A stretch of DNA of 64,000 nucleotides from Viridothelium virens (GCA_010094025.1 ML991776.1:310001-374000); one strand, 5' to 3'; shown: positions 11,425 through 24,300, numbered from the stretch's first letter. Made by a program: numbers and translations. Notes: generated from the sequence alone by a model not told the origin.

Positions 11425-14400
11425 TCATGCGAAGCCGAGGTACGCTGCTAAAACACCTCCCCAACTACCAGGATTATCGGCCCTCTCTGCCGCGGCCAAT
11501 CCATCACTACCACCGATCGTTACAATCTCCTCCACGCCCCGGACATTGAGATTGTAAAGGTAGACGTTGGCATCCTCAGGGAGCTTTTCCAAGTCCACCA
11601 CACTATCTTGGCAGTTCCCATTATTGTTGCCGCAATCGGTAGTGTAGTTATTGAAGAAAACCCAGTATCCACTACCGTAGATGTTGATGGTGCTAGTCTG
11701 CTCTCCAACAATCCTCAGTGCCCATTGCATCCTACACCGGGGTTCCGTTGTATTTTTGCCACAGCCTACAAAGTCAGGGTCGTGCCATGTAGCATTGGGT
11801 TTCCAGGGCGTAGGCGCAGAGGGGATAGGCTGGAAATAAGGTGTTTCGACCTGCTGCATGTTGACGAAGATGTTTTGTGCATTGTAGGTCTGGTATGCAT
11901 ATAGGATGTGGTGTTCCGACGCTGTTCCCACAAGCCAGGTTCCACGGGTAGATTCAATGAACATGCCTCGACCTGTGCCAATGACTTGGTTGTAAGACCC
12001 GTCAAGATCGTGATCAGCTGACCAAAGCCAGGCATTTTCGATATACGTCTGGGAAGAGGGGCTATCGAGTATTAGCATCGACTGTGTAAGACCGTACTTT
12101 TCATTTGTTTGAAGCGTAAGGCTTACGTTAGATGGGCGAGCAAGAATGCCGCTTTGCATGGTGAACCAGTGGTCTGACATGCAGTCTCTGTCCGCGAGTC
12201 TGCGGCTCCTCCCACACGATAATGCGAGTTGTGGAAAGAGACGTCTCCTTTCTGAGAACCAGCCATATTGACTTCCACTAGAATGGCTCCAGGTAGAACG
12301 TCTGCAACGGTGAAAAGCATGTCCGAAATCTCGGCCACGCCTACTTCCCCAGGTTTACCAACTTGGAACATGACATGAGGATCTCTCTCGTTTGCAAATG
12401 CTTTTCCAGAAGCAGATATTGTCGACCTAGTGATCCACTATGAGCGAGGGGTTATTAGGTGTTGGTAACAATTCGACCTACCAAACCTCACCAACGATCC
12501 GTGAACCGGGTGGTACATAGATAGTATCAGTGACCAGGTAAACACCATGTGGAAAGTAGGTTATTTTGCATCCTGCATTCGCTTTCAGTGCGGCGTTGAT
12601 TGCTGCAGTATCGTCAGTCTGTCCATCCCCTAGCGACATGTTAGCCTCTGACCTCAATAACCCTATTCTTGTCATTACCTCGAGCGCCAACGTTCTTAAC
12701 GGACACGACTGAATCAGCTCCATATTCGATATATTGCGGCTGTGACTTTGCCAGATATAAGCCATCGCCATCTGTCAGAGCACCTCGCTCAGTGTATGGG
12801 AGTGACTGCCCCATAGATTGGACCAGGGTGCCATTGCTGTTGAAGTACAGATGGCCGATGACATAGGTTTGATCTTCTAGATCATTTCCCAAGACTCTTG
12901 AAGTACCGTTAACGTAGAGTAAAGGGCCAGAATTTGTGACATGGACATTCTCTAGGAGGAATGAGCTTGATCCATTCAGAACAACGGCACAATCGTCCGC
13001 TGTGCTGTCAATCAATGAGACTGAGCCAGCAGTGTCGGCTTGACCAACATCAATGGCAATGCCGCAATCTTCGAAATGCATTTTCTGAAATGTTCCCACA
13101 AAGAGGTGCTGTACAGCAATGCCCGTGGCTACACCTGTAAACGTGATATTTTTGAAGGCATACTGCTGATTGTTCAAGTGAATGCCAATCAGGCCGCCTG
13201 TGAAAGTCTATAATATCATAAGCAGGTTTGCATATAGTCACAATCATCAATCACCTACCAGATCTCCCAAGAACGTACCAGATCCTCCTCCGCCACTGCC
13301 CCCATCCATTTGAATGCCAACATGCTGGCTATTAGGTGCGAGAACGAAATTGACATAGATCAGATTAGTAGCTTGGGATACAGCCCAGTTCAGCCCTGAG
13401 ACTGTACTGTTTATGCTAACACTAGTCGTATCAATATTGAGGTTACGAAGGCCAATGTAGAAGTTGGTGGTGCTCCCTTGGCCTGGGTCAAAGCCAGCGA
13501 TCACGCTCCCATTGCTCGGGGCAAATGCCGGACTGGCTTTTATAGTTGGGAAATTCACTGCGTCTCCAATGACTTGGGTGTCGATGTAAAGCTGAATTGG
13601 TGATGAGACGACGTAGGTCCCTTGAGGAACGTAGATGAGAGCTGGTTGTCCGGTTGAGCCTGTTCCGCAGGTACCGCCTGAGCAGCGACCGCCAGCTAGT
13701 ACGCAAGTTTCAGCAAATCATGGCCGACAAATTGCGGGAAATTTTTGAGAAACGATGTTCAAGTCTGACTTAAAGCCAATTCATAGGGACCCTACCATTG
13801 ATTGCTGCAGTGAATGCAGCAGTATCATCCGAGGAACCGTCACCCTTGGCGCCGTAATCTTTAACATTGCGGAAGACCGTGTAGTTGGTGTTGTTGGTCA
13901 GAAAAGGACTGGTGCCTTGATGAGGGATCTCGGAAAGCCAATACGATTTTTGTGGGGAGGGACTTTGGATGCTGCATCCGGACTCGGATACTGATAGCCG
14001 CTCATACTCAGGGAGCGGCTCCAAGCGAGACGGTGACCAAGGTTGAAGAGAATCATTCCTTTGCGCAAATAACCCTGACCTGAATTGGTGAAGTCCCAGT
14101 CAGTGCTATTTGTTATTGATATTGATGTATTGGTGTTAAACAATCTCCTCGCTTGTGACCATCGGCAAACGCAAAACGCGACAAGTCAGGATAACGTTCC
14201 CGCAACTTCAATCTCTGCTAGCAAGCCATAGAAGGGTATTTTTAGCACGATCAAGACTGTAATAGTCAGGACGCTTGAGGAGGACGTTGATCGTACTTGC
14301 CTTCAGACAACATTTGAGAAATGTGGAGGAGAAGCCATAGACGAGACGAGATGAGGATATGATGCTATGGGACAGTGCTGAACTTACTGAGGGTCTGGAA

Positions 14401-14524
14401 ACCAATTCGTAAATTGACGGTTCTGCAATGGATTGATCGCATTCAGAGGTGCTGGTTGCCTGTGTGCAAGCACGACGCAGGGCACAGCAGCTGATGCCAC
14501 CAAAAAAGCAATTTTGAATCCCAT
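11425..14524 (-). CDS. Secreted GH55 exo-beta-1,3-glucanase (pectate-lyase-like beta-helix)
   Basis: Seven exons are deduced: 14524-14388, about 13971-13796, 13695-13259, 13207-12679, 12629-12482, 12426-12127 and 12061-11425, giving 787 aa. Exon 1 encodes a signal peptide (MGFKIAFLVASAAVPCVVLA). Two pectate-lyase-3-like beta-helix starts are visible, FRNVKDYGAKGDGSSDDTAA and VKNVGARGDGQTDDTAA, the tandem layout of family GH55. Further family blocks are VPQGTYVVSSPI, GGLIGIHLNNQQ, YIENAWLWSADHDLDG and TGRGMFIEST. The predicted job is extracellular hydrolysis of beta-1,3-glucan, for nutrition or wall remodelling. The start of exon 2 is uncertain: AG at 13972 or 13963 both keep frame. Intron 1 is then over 410 bp, unlike the other introns (49-100 bp), so a missed small exon is possible. 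Confidence 0.85.
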
Positions 14525-16140
14525 CACCTTCTAAGGTATCCTGATCCGATCCAGAACGACGAGCTTCAGTCATTCACTTCGAAGCTACTTCTGCTTTTTA
14601 ATGATGAAGCTTTGCCCCTGACATGGTCTAAATGAGGTGATAGGGTCACATTTCCCCCCTGCAAGTCACTTTCCCCACAGCCCAACTAAAAAATACTAAT
14701 TACCTTATCATGACAGTATGTAAACGTACAACTAGTGCTAGCGGCTCAGGTGCGTCCAGCCATAGAATCTGGGTGGCCTGCATGGCTCCTGCGAAAGAGG
14801 TTCTAGAGTAGTCACTGCGCCCGCATGGGAACGGCTCGAGGACCGAAGCTGGATCAATACGATGAATTGAGGCACTGATGTCTCCACCGAACTCTCTTGC
14901 TCCTTACGTGTTGAAGTTAGCGTTGTATCATATTTTGGTATGGAAAATTACGGATACACCCAGCCCAGCTTCGGCTCAAGGCTCGCCACGACTCAGTGAG
15001 TAAATATTGTAAATACGAAGTACGGACGTGATGGAGTACGGGGCCGTGAGAGTCAGGTCAATCGAAACGCGCTAATGACGGAATTTACCGAATCATCCGA
15101 ATCTGACTGTTCTGTTTTGCTTCGTATATATGGTACGTGTCTTTCGGTGAACAACAACACGGCACTGTATTAGGAACAGCAGACAGCATAATAGCGTCTA
15201 TACGACACTTCATTCACATTTCGTTAGATCCCAGAGAACGTTTTAACACGAGTGAGCAAGCTCAGTTTCTGCGAATGGAAAACCACATATTCTTCGGCTG
15301 GAAAATCTGCAGCAAGTTGATGGGACAGACCCCGAGTCCATCGTGATTTCTTTTGGTTTGTAATAGAGGTCGCTCTCAACGTATGGCAAAAGGAGTGTCT
15401 CATATCAACGGCGCAGGCTTAAGCGAGAGTGATCCTTTAAGGAAATACCCCGTAAGCAAGGCGGGCGTTTCAGGAAAGCCGATGGGCAATGTGCAGGAGC
15501 TCAGGACCTCACGAACGCCATCTTGCAGGTAGAATCAATAAGACTTGCTTTTCTGAACACCGAGCAAAACCAATACGCCTTCATGCAGTCAACACTTCTC
15601 AGCCTGCTCTGTGCAAGCCAAATGTATCGCGACTGAGGGGCCGAGCGACCATGCACAGTCCTGTACCCTTAAGTGAGCTCAAACCTGACACCAACACCTA
15701 AGCCTGTCAGTGCATCAACTGGGACGACTTCATGTAGAGAGCCCTAGCCTTGGCGATGGTTGGACCATGACACGGCATTTCAGCTTCCGCTACGCTCCTA
15801 GCTAGGTAGAGTAAAAATTAAATCTCTGGGTCAGTATGAGAAGAGCAGACTCATTGCTTGCTCGCTTGGTAAATCCCACAACATCGCATCACCCCGAATC
15901 TGGCACCGCAGGCCAAACTCTAGATTACTGCTGCGGTCTACCCGCGTATTTCTTCTGTCTTCGATCAAGATCGCCTGATACGCAAGAGAAAACTTTGATT
16001 TTCGCGGAGAAAAGGCTCTCGCTGTAAATAGCCGCTGAAGGCGGGACATTTAGAGGGAACTCTCGGTTGAGCAATCCTTCTCTTTGGCCTTCTCTCCATG
16101 GAAATTTTTTTAGATCGTAGCTATCATCGCTCAAGCTTCA
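14525..16140. other. 1.6-kb gene-poor gap
   Basis: No frame longer than about 75 codons and none with a recognisable domain. It lies between the divergent GH55 (-) and surface-protein (+) genes, so it carries both promoters. I saw no tandem repeat, transposon end or tRNA. The length is generous for two promoters and leaves room for an unannotated non-coding transcript. Confidence 0.45.
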
Positions 16141-17281
16141 ATGGCATCGAATAGCACGGGCGCTATTTCGTCCTCCCCAAGCTCAACGACACAGTTAGCA
16201 ACGATCACCTCTCCTGTCCCATTAACGACGACCTTCACGCCCGCGGCCCACTGCAGCGGCTTCACATTCTCTTCTCCAAGTTATTATATATGGTATAATG
16301 AACCGGTCGTTGCGACAAGCCTCACTGCCAGTGATTGCTACCCTAGTGAATTTTTGGACGGGTACTCGTCCATGGTTGAGTCTCTTTCGCAACGCTCAAT
16401 CGCTCCGCTACTTGGGCCGATAGTCTGCCCCAAGGGCTGGACGACGATTCCAGACGTTCAGAGTTCCACTTATGTTGCTTGTTGTCCGTCGTAAGTGCGA
16501 GGAAGAGTCGACAATAAAACGCTTCTTGACTGATATGAAGATTCAAACTAGTGGCTTTGATGGTATCGCTCCTCCAGCATCTGTTGTGCACGAGAGACCC
16601 TCATATGGTGGCACCTGTTATAGTGACTTCACCTCCGGTCAAAGGCTCACAGTGACCGAGTATAACGGCCAGTCATTAGTAGAGGCAAAGACTTTGTCGC
16701 AAAGTAGCCCGGGTCAAGTATACGCTCACGTCATCGATGGTATGGTTCAGCAGGAGGTGCTTCCTACCAGCGTCCGTTTCTCCTCTCTATAAACTGTCAG
16801 TACAGGCTCGTTGACTCGATTCTAGACACCAGCCACAGTCGATGCTTCGTTAACAACGGCACCATCAAGCCCGGAATGGACAGGCGAGCCAACATGGGGT
16901 GCTGCAAGCACAGATACTCCACCCATTTCGTCCTCTGGCCTCCCAAACAACACTGTCAAAGGTATCGTGATCGGAAGTAGCATAGGCGGAGTATCCTTAA
17001 TTGGTCTCGCAATTTTCTTCATGCTTAAGAAATGCAAGCCAAACGAGAACGCCAGGACGAGAAGAGGGTTTGAGATCGAAAAAGATGCTGTCAGTGCACA
17101 AATATATGAAAAGGATCCATTCGGCGATCGAGGCAGCTCCGTAAGTCAGATGAAGACGGAGCTTACTGGTCCGGAGGTCGTCCATGAAATCTGTTATGAG
17201 CTTGAAGGCTCACCGATCCAGACCACCCCAAAAAGCTTTTACGGTCCCCAAGATCCAGCTGGCCATTCTCTCAAGATATGA
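16141..17281 (+). CDS. Single-pass membrane protein with Cys-rich ectodomain
   Basis: Three exons: 16141-16490, 16552-16756 and 16826-17281, giving 336 aa. The last donor (GTGCTT at 16757) is weak and could move. The N-terminal half is Ser/Thr-rich, then carries a Cys-containing ectodomain (YYIWYNEPV, ASDCYPSEF, VCPKGWTTI, VACCPSGFDG after splicing, GGTCYSDF). A further Ser/Thr/Pro stretch precedes one transmembrane helix (KGIVIGSSIGGVSLIGLAIF), a KKCK stop-transfer signal and a cytosolic tail of about 85 residues. This layout recurs in uncharacterised Pezizomycotina plasma-membrane proteins that resemble wall-stress sensors. I do not see a classical signal peptide at the start, so either the single helix acts as anchor or an upstream exon is missing. 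The function is unknown. Confidence 0.65.
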
Positions 17282-17850
17282 ATGATTCTAGATTCGTATA
17301 TCCAGACGTGTATATGTATTGCTGCCCTTTGGCGTTCATTGGCGCCTCGTCTTGGTATGATGTACATTTATGAGGCCGGCGTGTCGAGGGCGGGTTTAAT
17401 GTCATATACCCTTCATGTCTTTTTTTCTTTTGGAGGTCGAAAGGAAATGGTTGTGGAATGTGCGGAATCTTCACTGATGTACTAGTAGTGAAGTGGAAAG
17501 CGTCCATGCCTGCTTTCCAGAATTGAACAGGGAGACGACGACCTCCATCCGACGCTCTATTGGCATAACAAAGCGATGCTCAATCCTGTTTCCCAGTCAA
17601 GACCGGCTTCGATGATTTGCACCTTCCTTGGATACTGGAGATTCTGTTGTCGGACACAACATTTGTTCCCCACTATTCTGTCCCTCCTGTCCTATCACAT
17701 GCTGTATGGTGCTGCTCCAGTCAGTTATCTGGGAGAGAGTAACGGTTGCAGTGAGCATGAGTGACCGAGATGGGGTGCGTCAAGGTCGTGAAGTCCCAGG
17801 TATTCGGTACGCCTATGGCCAGGAATACTTGTGACGATCAGACAGGTTGC
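17282..17850. other. Convergent intergenic region
   Basis: Between the 3' ends of the surface-protein gene (+) and the Trm9 gene (-), so mainly two 3' UTRs. No coding frame or repeat was recognised. Confidence 0.5.
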
Positions 17851-18767
17851 TTATGCTGGAGGATCAATGTGATTAATGCCACCGGTCGCGGACCGTGTTA
17901 CGATGGCCCACCAGTTGTCTTTCTCGTACCCAGAGTCTAGTACAATACCGCCAGCTTCGGAAACATCATGTTCCAACTCTCCTTTCCGGTAGAGATGGTA
18001 GTATCGATAATGAGTAGTTTGTGCGCCTGGAACTTCTGCAACATGATCGGCGTCCTTCGGCTTCTTTTTATGATCCTTCATCACCCAAGGCACCATAACG
18101 TCTTGTTCATGGCCTTCATCCCAGCCTCTTCGACTCTCCTTCTGCTCCAATGCCCAAACATAGATCAGGGCCCTCCCACCATTGGAAGATGCATCGGCTT
18201 CCCTCAAAGAATCAAAGATAGCCTTCAAGGATTGTACTCTCCTTTCTTCTGTGGAAAGATGGTGTACCACTGCAACTGAAATGGCGAAGTCATAAAAAGA
18301 TAACCTGTAGGGCAAATCTAACGCATCTGCAACCAATGCAGAATGAGGCTGGTGCTGACCAGCTATAGCTACGAGATTAGGAGATCTGATACGAAATGAA
18401 AAGTCAAAAATAAGAGTCTACAGAGTCGGCGAGGACTCAATAAACATGGCTCACCGGTCGGACGCAACGATGAAGATATTCTTATTTACAGCAAGGTATT
18501 TGCCGTTTCCACAACCCACGTCCAGGCCAATGGATCCATCTGGCAACTCGCGTAGAAATTTTTCTACAACTGGCCACGGCTATATGATGTCAGCTATTGT
18601 CGCCAGCCATTGTCATGTCTTATCTCTGCCTAGACTGTCACTTCCACGCGGTAAAAGATACCCACCTTGTATCGCGTAGATGAAAAATGCGGAGCTATTC
18701 GCTCGTACACGGAATGAACATGTTGATGCTCATATTCAGCACCGTACCCTTGCTCAGTATCCGGCAT
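17851..18767 (-). CDS. TRM9: Trm9-type tRNA (wobble uridine) methyltransferase
   Basis: Three exons: 18767-18666, 18579-18455 and 18385-17851, giving 253 aa (yeast Trm9 is 279). The spliced protein has the family N-terminus (HVHSVYERIAPHFSSTRYK, then PWPVVEKFL), the SAM-binding motif LDVGCGNGKY at residues 53-62, ASDRS, ADALDLPYR and AVVHHLSTEERR. The late motif VPWVMKDHKKKP and the terminal YRYYHLYRKGELE are also typical. Trm9 with Trm112 methylates carboxymethyluridine at the wobble position of certain tRNAs (mcm5U, mcm5s2U), which tunes codon-specific translation and stress response. All three exons join in phase with GT-AG borders. Confidence is high. Confidence 0.9.
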
Positions 18768-19491
18768 TTGGTCGGATCTGGAGGCTTTAAGCACGGAAAC
18801 TCATTTGTAAAGCAAGTTGAATCCAGCCAGACTGAATTTCAAGTCGTGGGGAGCGGAGGGCGGAGCGGAAATGATGGTGCACTTCAGCACAGACCTCTTG
18901 GTCTTTATTTACCCTTATGACATTGACATTACATTCACTGGCTAACATTCTTCTACTTAATCGTTTCTCGATTGTTGTACAGCAGATTTTTTGGCATCTC
19001 GCCTTTACGCGAGTAACTACATACATCAATCTCTTGTACTATTTACATGACAATACAAACCCATCAGTAATCAATACTAACCAAGGACAAAGCCTTCCAA
19101 ACATCCAGTCCGAAAGCGGTATTCACCTGAATACCACGCGGCCAGTCCGGACAATAACATGCTTTTATATCACTTATCAACATATAGTCTAAACGCTTTT
19201 CTATTCATCCTAGTCTATTGTAGTTTCGATTTCTCAGGATAGCTATTGTCGAGCACGCGGACAAGCACAAACTCCTATAGCTCGACTTGCTTTAAAGCAG
19301 ATCAACAATCCTCGTCCTCTCAGAAGCTTCTAAACCTCATCCACTCTCTTTTTTCACTGTAGTCCTCAGTCGCCATAATCATATCCTCGCTTTGTTTGCT
19401 AAGCCGCTGGCGGCTGTCATCGAGCAAGCATAAATCTTCTCTCACGGCTCTGCCCCAATATCTCTTTTCTCACGACAAATCGTCGTCGACA
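18768..19491. other. Divergent promoter region, TRM9 / ubiquitin protease
   Basis: AT-rich stretch between two divergent genes. The protease frame is open upstream of its ATG from about 19396 but without an in-frame ATG. Nothing else was recognised. Confidence 0.45.
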
Positions 19492-20754
19492 ATGGGATTG
19501 CCATCCAAAATATCCTCGCCAGCTGCGCCTTGCTCCAAAATCCGATCTTCTACCTCCCCCAAAAGAGCTCCCAAATCATCAAGAGCCTCCTTGGAATCCC
19601 CAGACCGCGTCACCAAACTGGCGCAAAAACCTTCGAAAATCAAGCAACGAAAGGCCAACGGGCGTCACCTCCAGCTCATCGAAGCGAATGGAGACATCAT
19701 CGACAGCGTTGCCGTGCCGAGCAATTTCAACACAAAATTGAAAGACCTCCTCGACAATGCCATCCACTTCCAAGAAGCGAATAACCACACGGAGTCAGCT
19801 CCAACCCAACAAGACACCAAAATCGCCTACCCCGAGCCCCACGGCATCCCCCGACGCAACACCGCCTTCTGCTACCGCCTCGCCCTCCTCCAAGCCCTCG
19901 CCCACGCGCCCCCCTTCTGCACAGCGCTCCGAGCCTCGAAGAAATTCTGCGGTACCCACCTCAACTGCAACCGCAACTGCAAGCCGTGTCTCGCATGCAC
20001 GCTCAACCGCGTGCTCCGTTGCTATTGGCACGCGTCCTCCGACCTCGACGACGCCGTCCGCAGCTTCCACGGCGCCTGCCGCGACACCACGAGCCCGTCC
20101 GCGTGGCCCTACCGCGCCAGCGAGCACGCCGATATCCAGGAGTTCCTGCTCTGGCTCGGAGAAGTCGTGAGGGCGCAGCATCCCCTGGCATCTACGTTCG
20201 CAGCGACCCTCGATGTGGGGTCTGAAGGGAGCTGGAGCTGTCGGCATTGTGGGCGGGTGCATCGGAAAGCGGAGGCGAGTTTGGGGTTGAGCGTGGGCAT
20301 CTCGGTGCCCAGGCGGGGTCTGGATTTGTTGAGCTACCTCCGTGAGGATATGGCGGAGGTGGTGGAGGTGCGGTGCGATGCTCCGAGGTGCAGGACGAAC
20401 GAGAGGCGGCAGCGGCGGGTACGCTTCACGAAGCTGCCGAGGGTGCTGTTCGTGCATCTGAAGCGCTTTGAGTATTCGCCGAGGAGAGGCCCGGTGAAGA
20501 TTGGCAGCCAGGTCAAGTTCCCGGAGATCCTCAGTCTGAAAGAGTTTGTGGAGAACGGGGTGGATGGTACCAGATACGAGTTGATGGCCTACGTGGCACA
20601 TCAAGGGAATTTAGAGCATGGCCATTACGTGGCGATGGTGAAGGGGCCACGGGGGATCTCCCTGGTGGATGATGACCGGGTGCAGAGGAAGAGGGACTGG
20701 TACGATTTCCCAGCAGGATTTTCGCCTTATCTGTTAGTTTATGTACAAAAGTAG
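19492..20754 (+). CDS. Ubiquitin carboxyl-terminal hydrolase (USP family)
   Basis: A single exon of 420 aa from the ATG at 19492. After a basic, low-complexity first 115 residues comes a USP/UCH catalytic core: Cys box GIPRRNTAFCYRLALLQAL with candidate nucleophile Cys127, a Cys-rich insertion (CNRNCKPCLACTLNRVLRC), a zinc-ribbon pair (CRHCGR and CDAPRC), the LPRVLFVHLKRFEY block and the His box LEHGHYVAMVKG with candidate His378, then VDDDRV and PYLLVYVQK. It should cleave ubiquitin or a ubiquitin-like protein from substrates. The Cys box departs from the common GLxNxGNTCYxNSxLQ pattern by one extra residue and a shifted Asn. It does not match any named yeast Ubp closely enough for a symbol. 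Confidence 0.8.
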   Translation: MGLPSKISSPAAPCSKIRSSTSPKRAPKSSRASLESPDRVTKLAQKPSKIKQRKANGRHLQLIEANGDIIDSVAVPSNFNTKLKDLLDNAIHFQEANNHTESAPTQQDTKIAYPEPHGIPRRNTAFCYRLALLQALAHAPPFCTALRASKKFCGTHLNCNRNCKPCLACTLNRVLRCYWHASSDLDDAVRSFHGACRDTTSPSAWPYRASEHADIQEFLLWLGEVVRAQHPLASTFAATLDVGSEGSWSCRHCGRVHRKAEASLGLSVGISVPRRGLDLLSYLREDMAEVVEVRCDAPRCRTNERRQRRVRFTKLPRVLFVHLKRFEYSPRRGPVKIGSQVKFPEILSLKEFVENGVDGTRYELMAYVAHQGNLEHGHYVAMVKGPRGISLVDDDRVQRKRDWYDFPAGFSPYLLVYVQK

Positions 20755-21395
20755 TGGGCCCGCATAGTTGGACATTGATCAATGGGGTCTGCCGGCATGA
20801 TTCTGCCAGCCTTGATGTATACATAGCATCTTAATTGAAAAGTATATTTATTCTTAGGAGGTTCGGTATGGCTCTCAATGATATGCTTTAGAAGGAGCAT
20901 TTGCGCATATGCAGATGAGGTTCGCTTCATAGCATCATCACCGATCAATGCTTGCACACTGCTAAATTTTAGAATTTCGATATTCATAGTGTCGAACGCA
21001 TTTTGATTAGCAATCGCAAGTTCGAGGCACTCTCATGAAGCTATGGCTGGGTCAGGGGAAATGCTAGCAAGTTTTCCCTTGGGAGCTATCTTCGAGGTAT
21101 TTATTGAATTTACGGATTATGAGTGTCCGCGAACGCCATAAATTACGTTTGGTTTCTCCCCGAGGTAAGATAAGAATACGCTATGGGCTTGATAACACAA
21201 GACCAACCTCATTAATCTACCACTTCACACAAAGGTCTAAGAAGCTTCATTCTCTCCACGACGGTAGATTAAAAATTCATTGTGCTGTCTATCATGTGCT
21301 CCAAGTAAAAATCCACAGGCCCTTATGCCATCCGACAAACCTCCCATGCACCCACCCAAACGCCTAGAAACCCCTCCAGAACCGCGCACATCACC
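20755..21395. other. Convergent intergenic region
   Basis: AT-rich 3' flank of the protease gene and 3' flank of the HECT ligase gene. No coding frame or repeat was recognised. Confidence 0.5.
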
Positions 21396-24300
21396 TCACT
21401 TCAACCCAAACCCCTCACTCCCCCTCACCGCCTCCCATAGCTTCCGCTCCAGAGCCTCCCGCCTGCGGTACCATTGCAACCCCAGGCGATTAAAGCACGT
21501 CCTCGCGGTAGGATAGCGCTCCTCATCCTGCCCCGCACACGCAACCCTAATGACGAGGTTCGCCGCGCCCGTCGCCGGAATACGATCGCTGCCCGTGACG
21601 AAGCCGAGCAACCTCCGCTGATCCTGGGGCGTGGCGCGCTCGAAAGCCTCCCAGAACCAGCGTACCACCGGCACCGCAGGACGCGGATCGTCCGGCGGCC
21701 CGACATCGGCGTCAGGCCGCGGTATGGGCGCGTTAGTGCGGGGGTCATTCCAGGCGTCGTAGACGGCGACGGCGCGGAGGGCGGCGACGTCGAGGGGCTC
21801 GTCGGAGCCGCGGACGAGCAGCTCGATCTCCTCGGGCCGGAAGAGCGAGAGGGCGTTGCCGCCGCAGACGGTGAAGAAGCCGCGCTTGAAGGGCTCGAAT
21901 TGCCGGCTGACGGCGGTGTCGAGGAGGTGGCGGACGTAGGCGTCGACGAAGGCGTGGCGGTTGGCGTGGGTGACGGGGGTGGAGGCGCCGTGTGGGATGA
22001 GGGAGATGGTTTCGGGGGAGCCGTAGCGGTCGAGGGTGGCGACGAAGTCGAGGGCGAAGGTGGATTCGACATCGGTGCCGGGGTAGTCGAGGAGGGCTTG
22101 GAGGCCGGAGGCGAGGGCTGGGCGGTATTCGGCGAGGTCTTCGAGGGTGTAGGTGATGAGAGGGGCGCGGTTGGGGTTCATGTTGGTGATGGAAGGTGGG
22201 GCGGAAGCGAGGAGCTTCTTGAAGGTGAAGGGAGGGAGGGCGACATCGAGAATAGTAGAGTTGTAGATGGCGAGTCCGATGGCGACACCGACGAGGAAAT
22301 ACTGAGCTGAGGTTTCGAAGGAGAATGGATTAAAATAGCAGAACTTTGAGTCGTCATCGTAGAGAAATAGGCCTGTGGCGTAATTAACACTGCTCAGCAG
22401 GAGATGTGCTGAAGTATGGAGACATACCGTGATTAGGATCAAAGATCTCCCGTATCAGCATGAGAAACCACTCTTTGCGGAGACCGCCGACATCAACGCC
22501 TTCTTCGCCGACGAATTGAACCCTCAGACCTTTTTTGACCTCATTGTCAGAAGACCCCACAGCAGCACTAATTTGCTGCAGACTATCTTCTACAAGACAA
22601 TCCCGTCGCACTTTGAGAAGGAAATAGTGTCCTACAGAATTGCTCTCGGTCATGATAGCATTGAAAAATGCTTCTCGGGCCTTAATTTCCATTTGACGCC
22701 TAGCATCATGCTCTAGAATCCGAATTTTGGCGCCGATGGATAAGAAAAACGGATATTGACAGAAACAGAATTTTGCACGTCTAGTTTCCCAGAGCTCGAA
22801 ATCAGCCACCAAGTTCATATAATCAAGCAGAGTATTGTAGAAGTCCGACGTCGGCACCAGTTGACCATGAGTCTTTGCTCGTAACCTCGCAGCCACACCA
22901 GAGCTCACGGGAGCTGCTTCAGCTAAAGGGACATTGATCGGGTTTGCTTTCCTTGTGTAGTAGCTATTGTTTGCTGCGAAGAGAAGCGCCATGACTTTAG
23001 CAGCTGCTCGTAATTGCCAATCTTCAGAATACAGTACATCTGTCGTAGCAGGCTGCTGACCCTTTTTGGCAGTAGTCGCGGTCGTAGTGGATCGACTTAA
23101 TCCCAGTGCTGCATGAAGCTGCGCAGAAGTATCGGCATTGGAGGCAGTGATATCTGGGACTAGTCCATCGTCCATGTCTTGCGTAGGAGTCCGTTTCCGA
23201 TCATTTTGGCGTGAGAGTCGATAAGTGACAAATCGGCCCACTAGTTCAATTGTGCGTTGCAATCTATCCTCCGAGTACCTTGAAAACCAAGCGGCACAGA
23301 TTCGGTGACATTCGGGAGGTGTACCTGCGAGCAACCCAAGAATTCTTTTAACAATACCGGGGTGCTGGCCTTGAGCTTTTCCGCCACCACTAAAGAGCTT
23401 CCGAGACTCGTAAGAATTTGAGGTACTGGAAAGGCCTGATTCCGGAGGATAGAGCAACGGATTGGCCAGTAGAACAAGGAGGAATCGTAAATGTTCGGGT
23501 TTTTTAAGCGGTCGACTAGGCCGTCTGAGGAGACTCTCTGTGACTTTAAGCAGCACTCGCTCCACGTGGTGTTGTGCTTCTCGTAATTCTCTTTCCACCA
23601 AGTACATATCTTTCGCTAACGGGTTGGAGACGCCGGACGCTTGAAGCTCCTGAGACTTTTCTTTCCAACCTCGTGATGCATGAAGAATCATTTCGTACCA
23701 GTCGCTTAGTTCTTGCCAGTTGATCAAGGGGCTTTTCGAGTTAACCATACGCCCTCGGCGCGAGCTACTTTGGGGGTTCCCGTCTGCGTCTTTCACTTGT
23801 CCGTCCTCCTCCCGGCCACTCCACCAGGCGCCATTCTCGGCAAAGTCCCCCAGCAAGAGAGTCTTTGCATCGATTCCGGGCGTTGTAATATCGACACCAT
23901 TAGTGTCCTCCATTGGCCCTCGTTGCGGGGGTATTTTGATGGAACTTTCACTTTGCGTACGCCGCTTTTGGATTGGCCGAATAGTACTGAATGATGTATT
24001 TAGACAGTCAAATCTTCCAAAATTGTGGATGATGTAATCTTCCAACTCTTTGAATATTGCTTTTGCCGGCCTCACAGTACTATCGGCTAGTATTTTGGGG
24101 GACCCTTCAAGGGGACGATTTTGGCCTTCTGGTGGTGTCGTGACGATTTCTCGTCGTGGTTGAGATGGAACGTTGGGGAAGCTAATGGGTGGGGGTGGTG
24201 GATTACGAGCTGGCTTGGCTGGAAAGACGCTGAACGAGCTTGCATTTGTAACAATGTCATCGGATTGAAGAGATTCGCTGAAGGACTTCTGGGAATGCTT

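Noticed and set aside
19795-20604. 269-codon minus-strand frame
   Set aside because: Antisense shadow of the ubiquitin protease exon with no domain.
21474-22310. 278-codon plus-strand frame rich in Gly, Glu and Val
   Set aside because: Antisense shadow of the HECT C-terminal exon.
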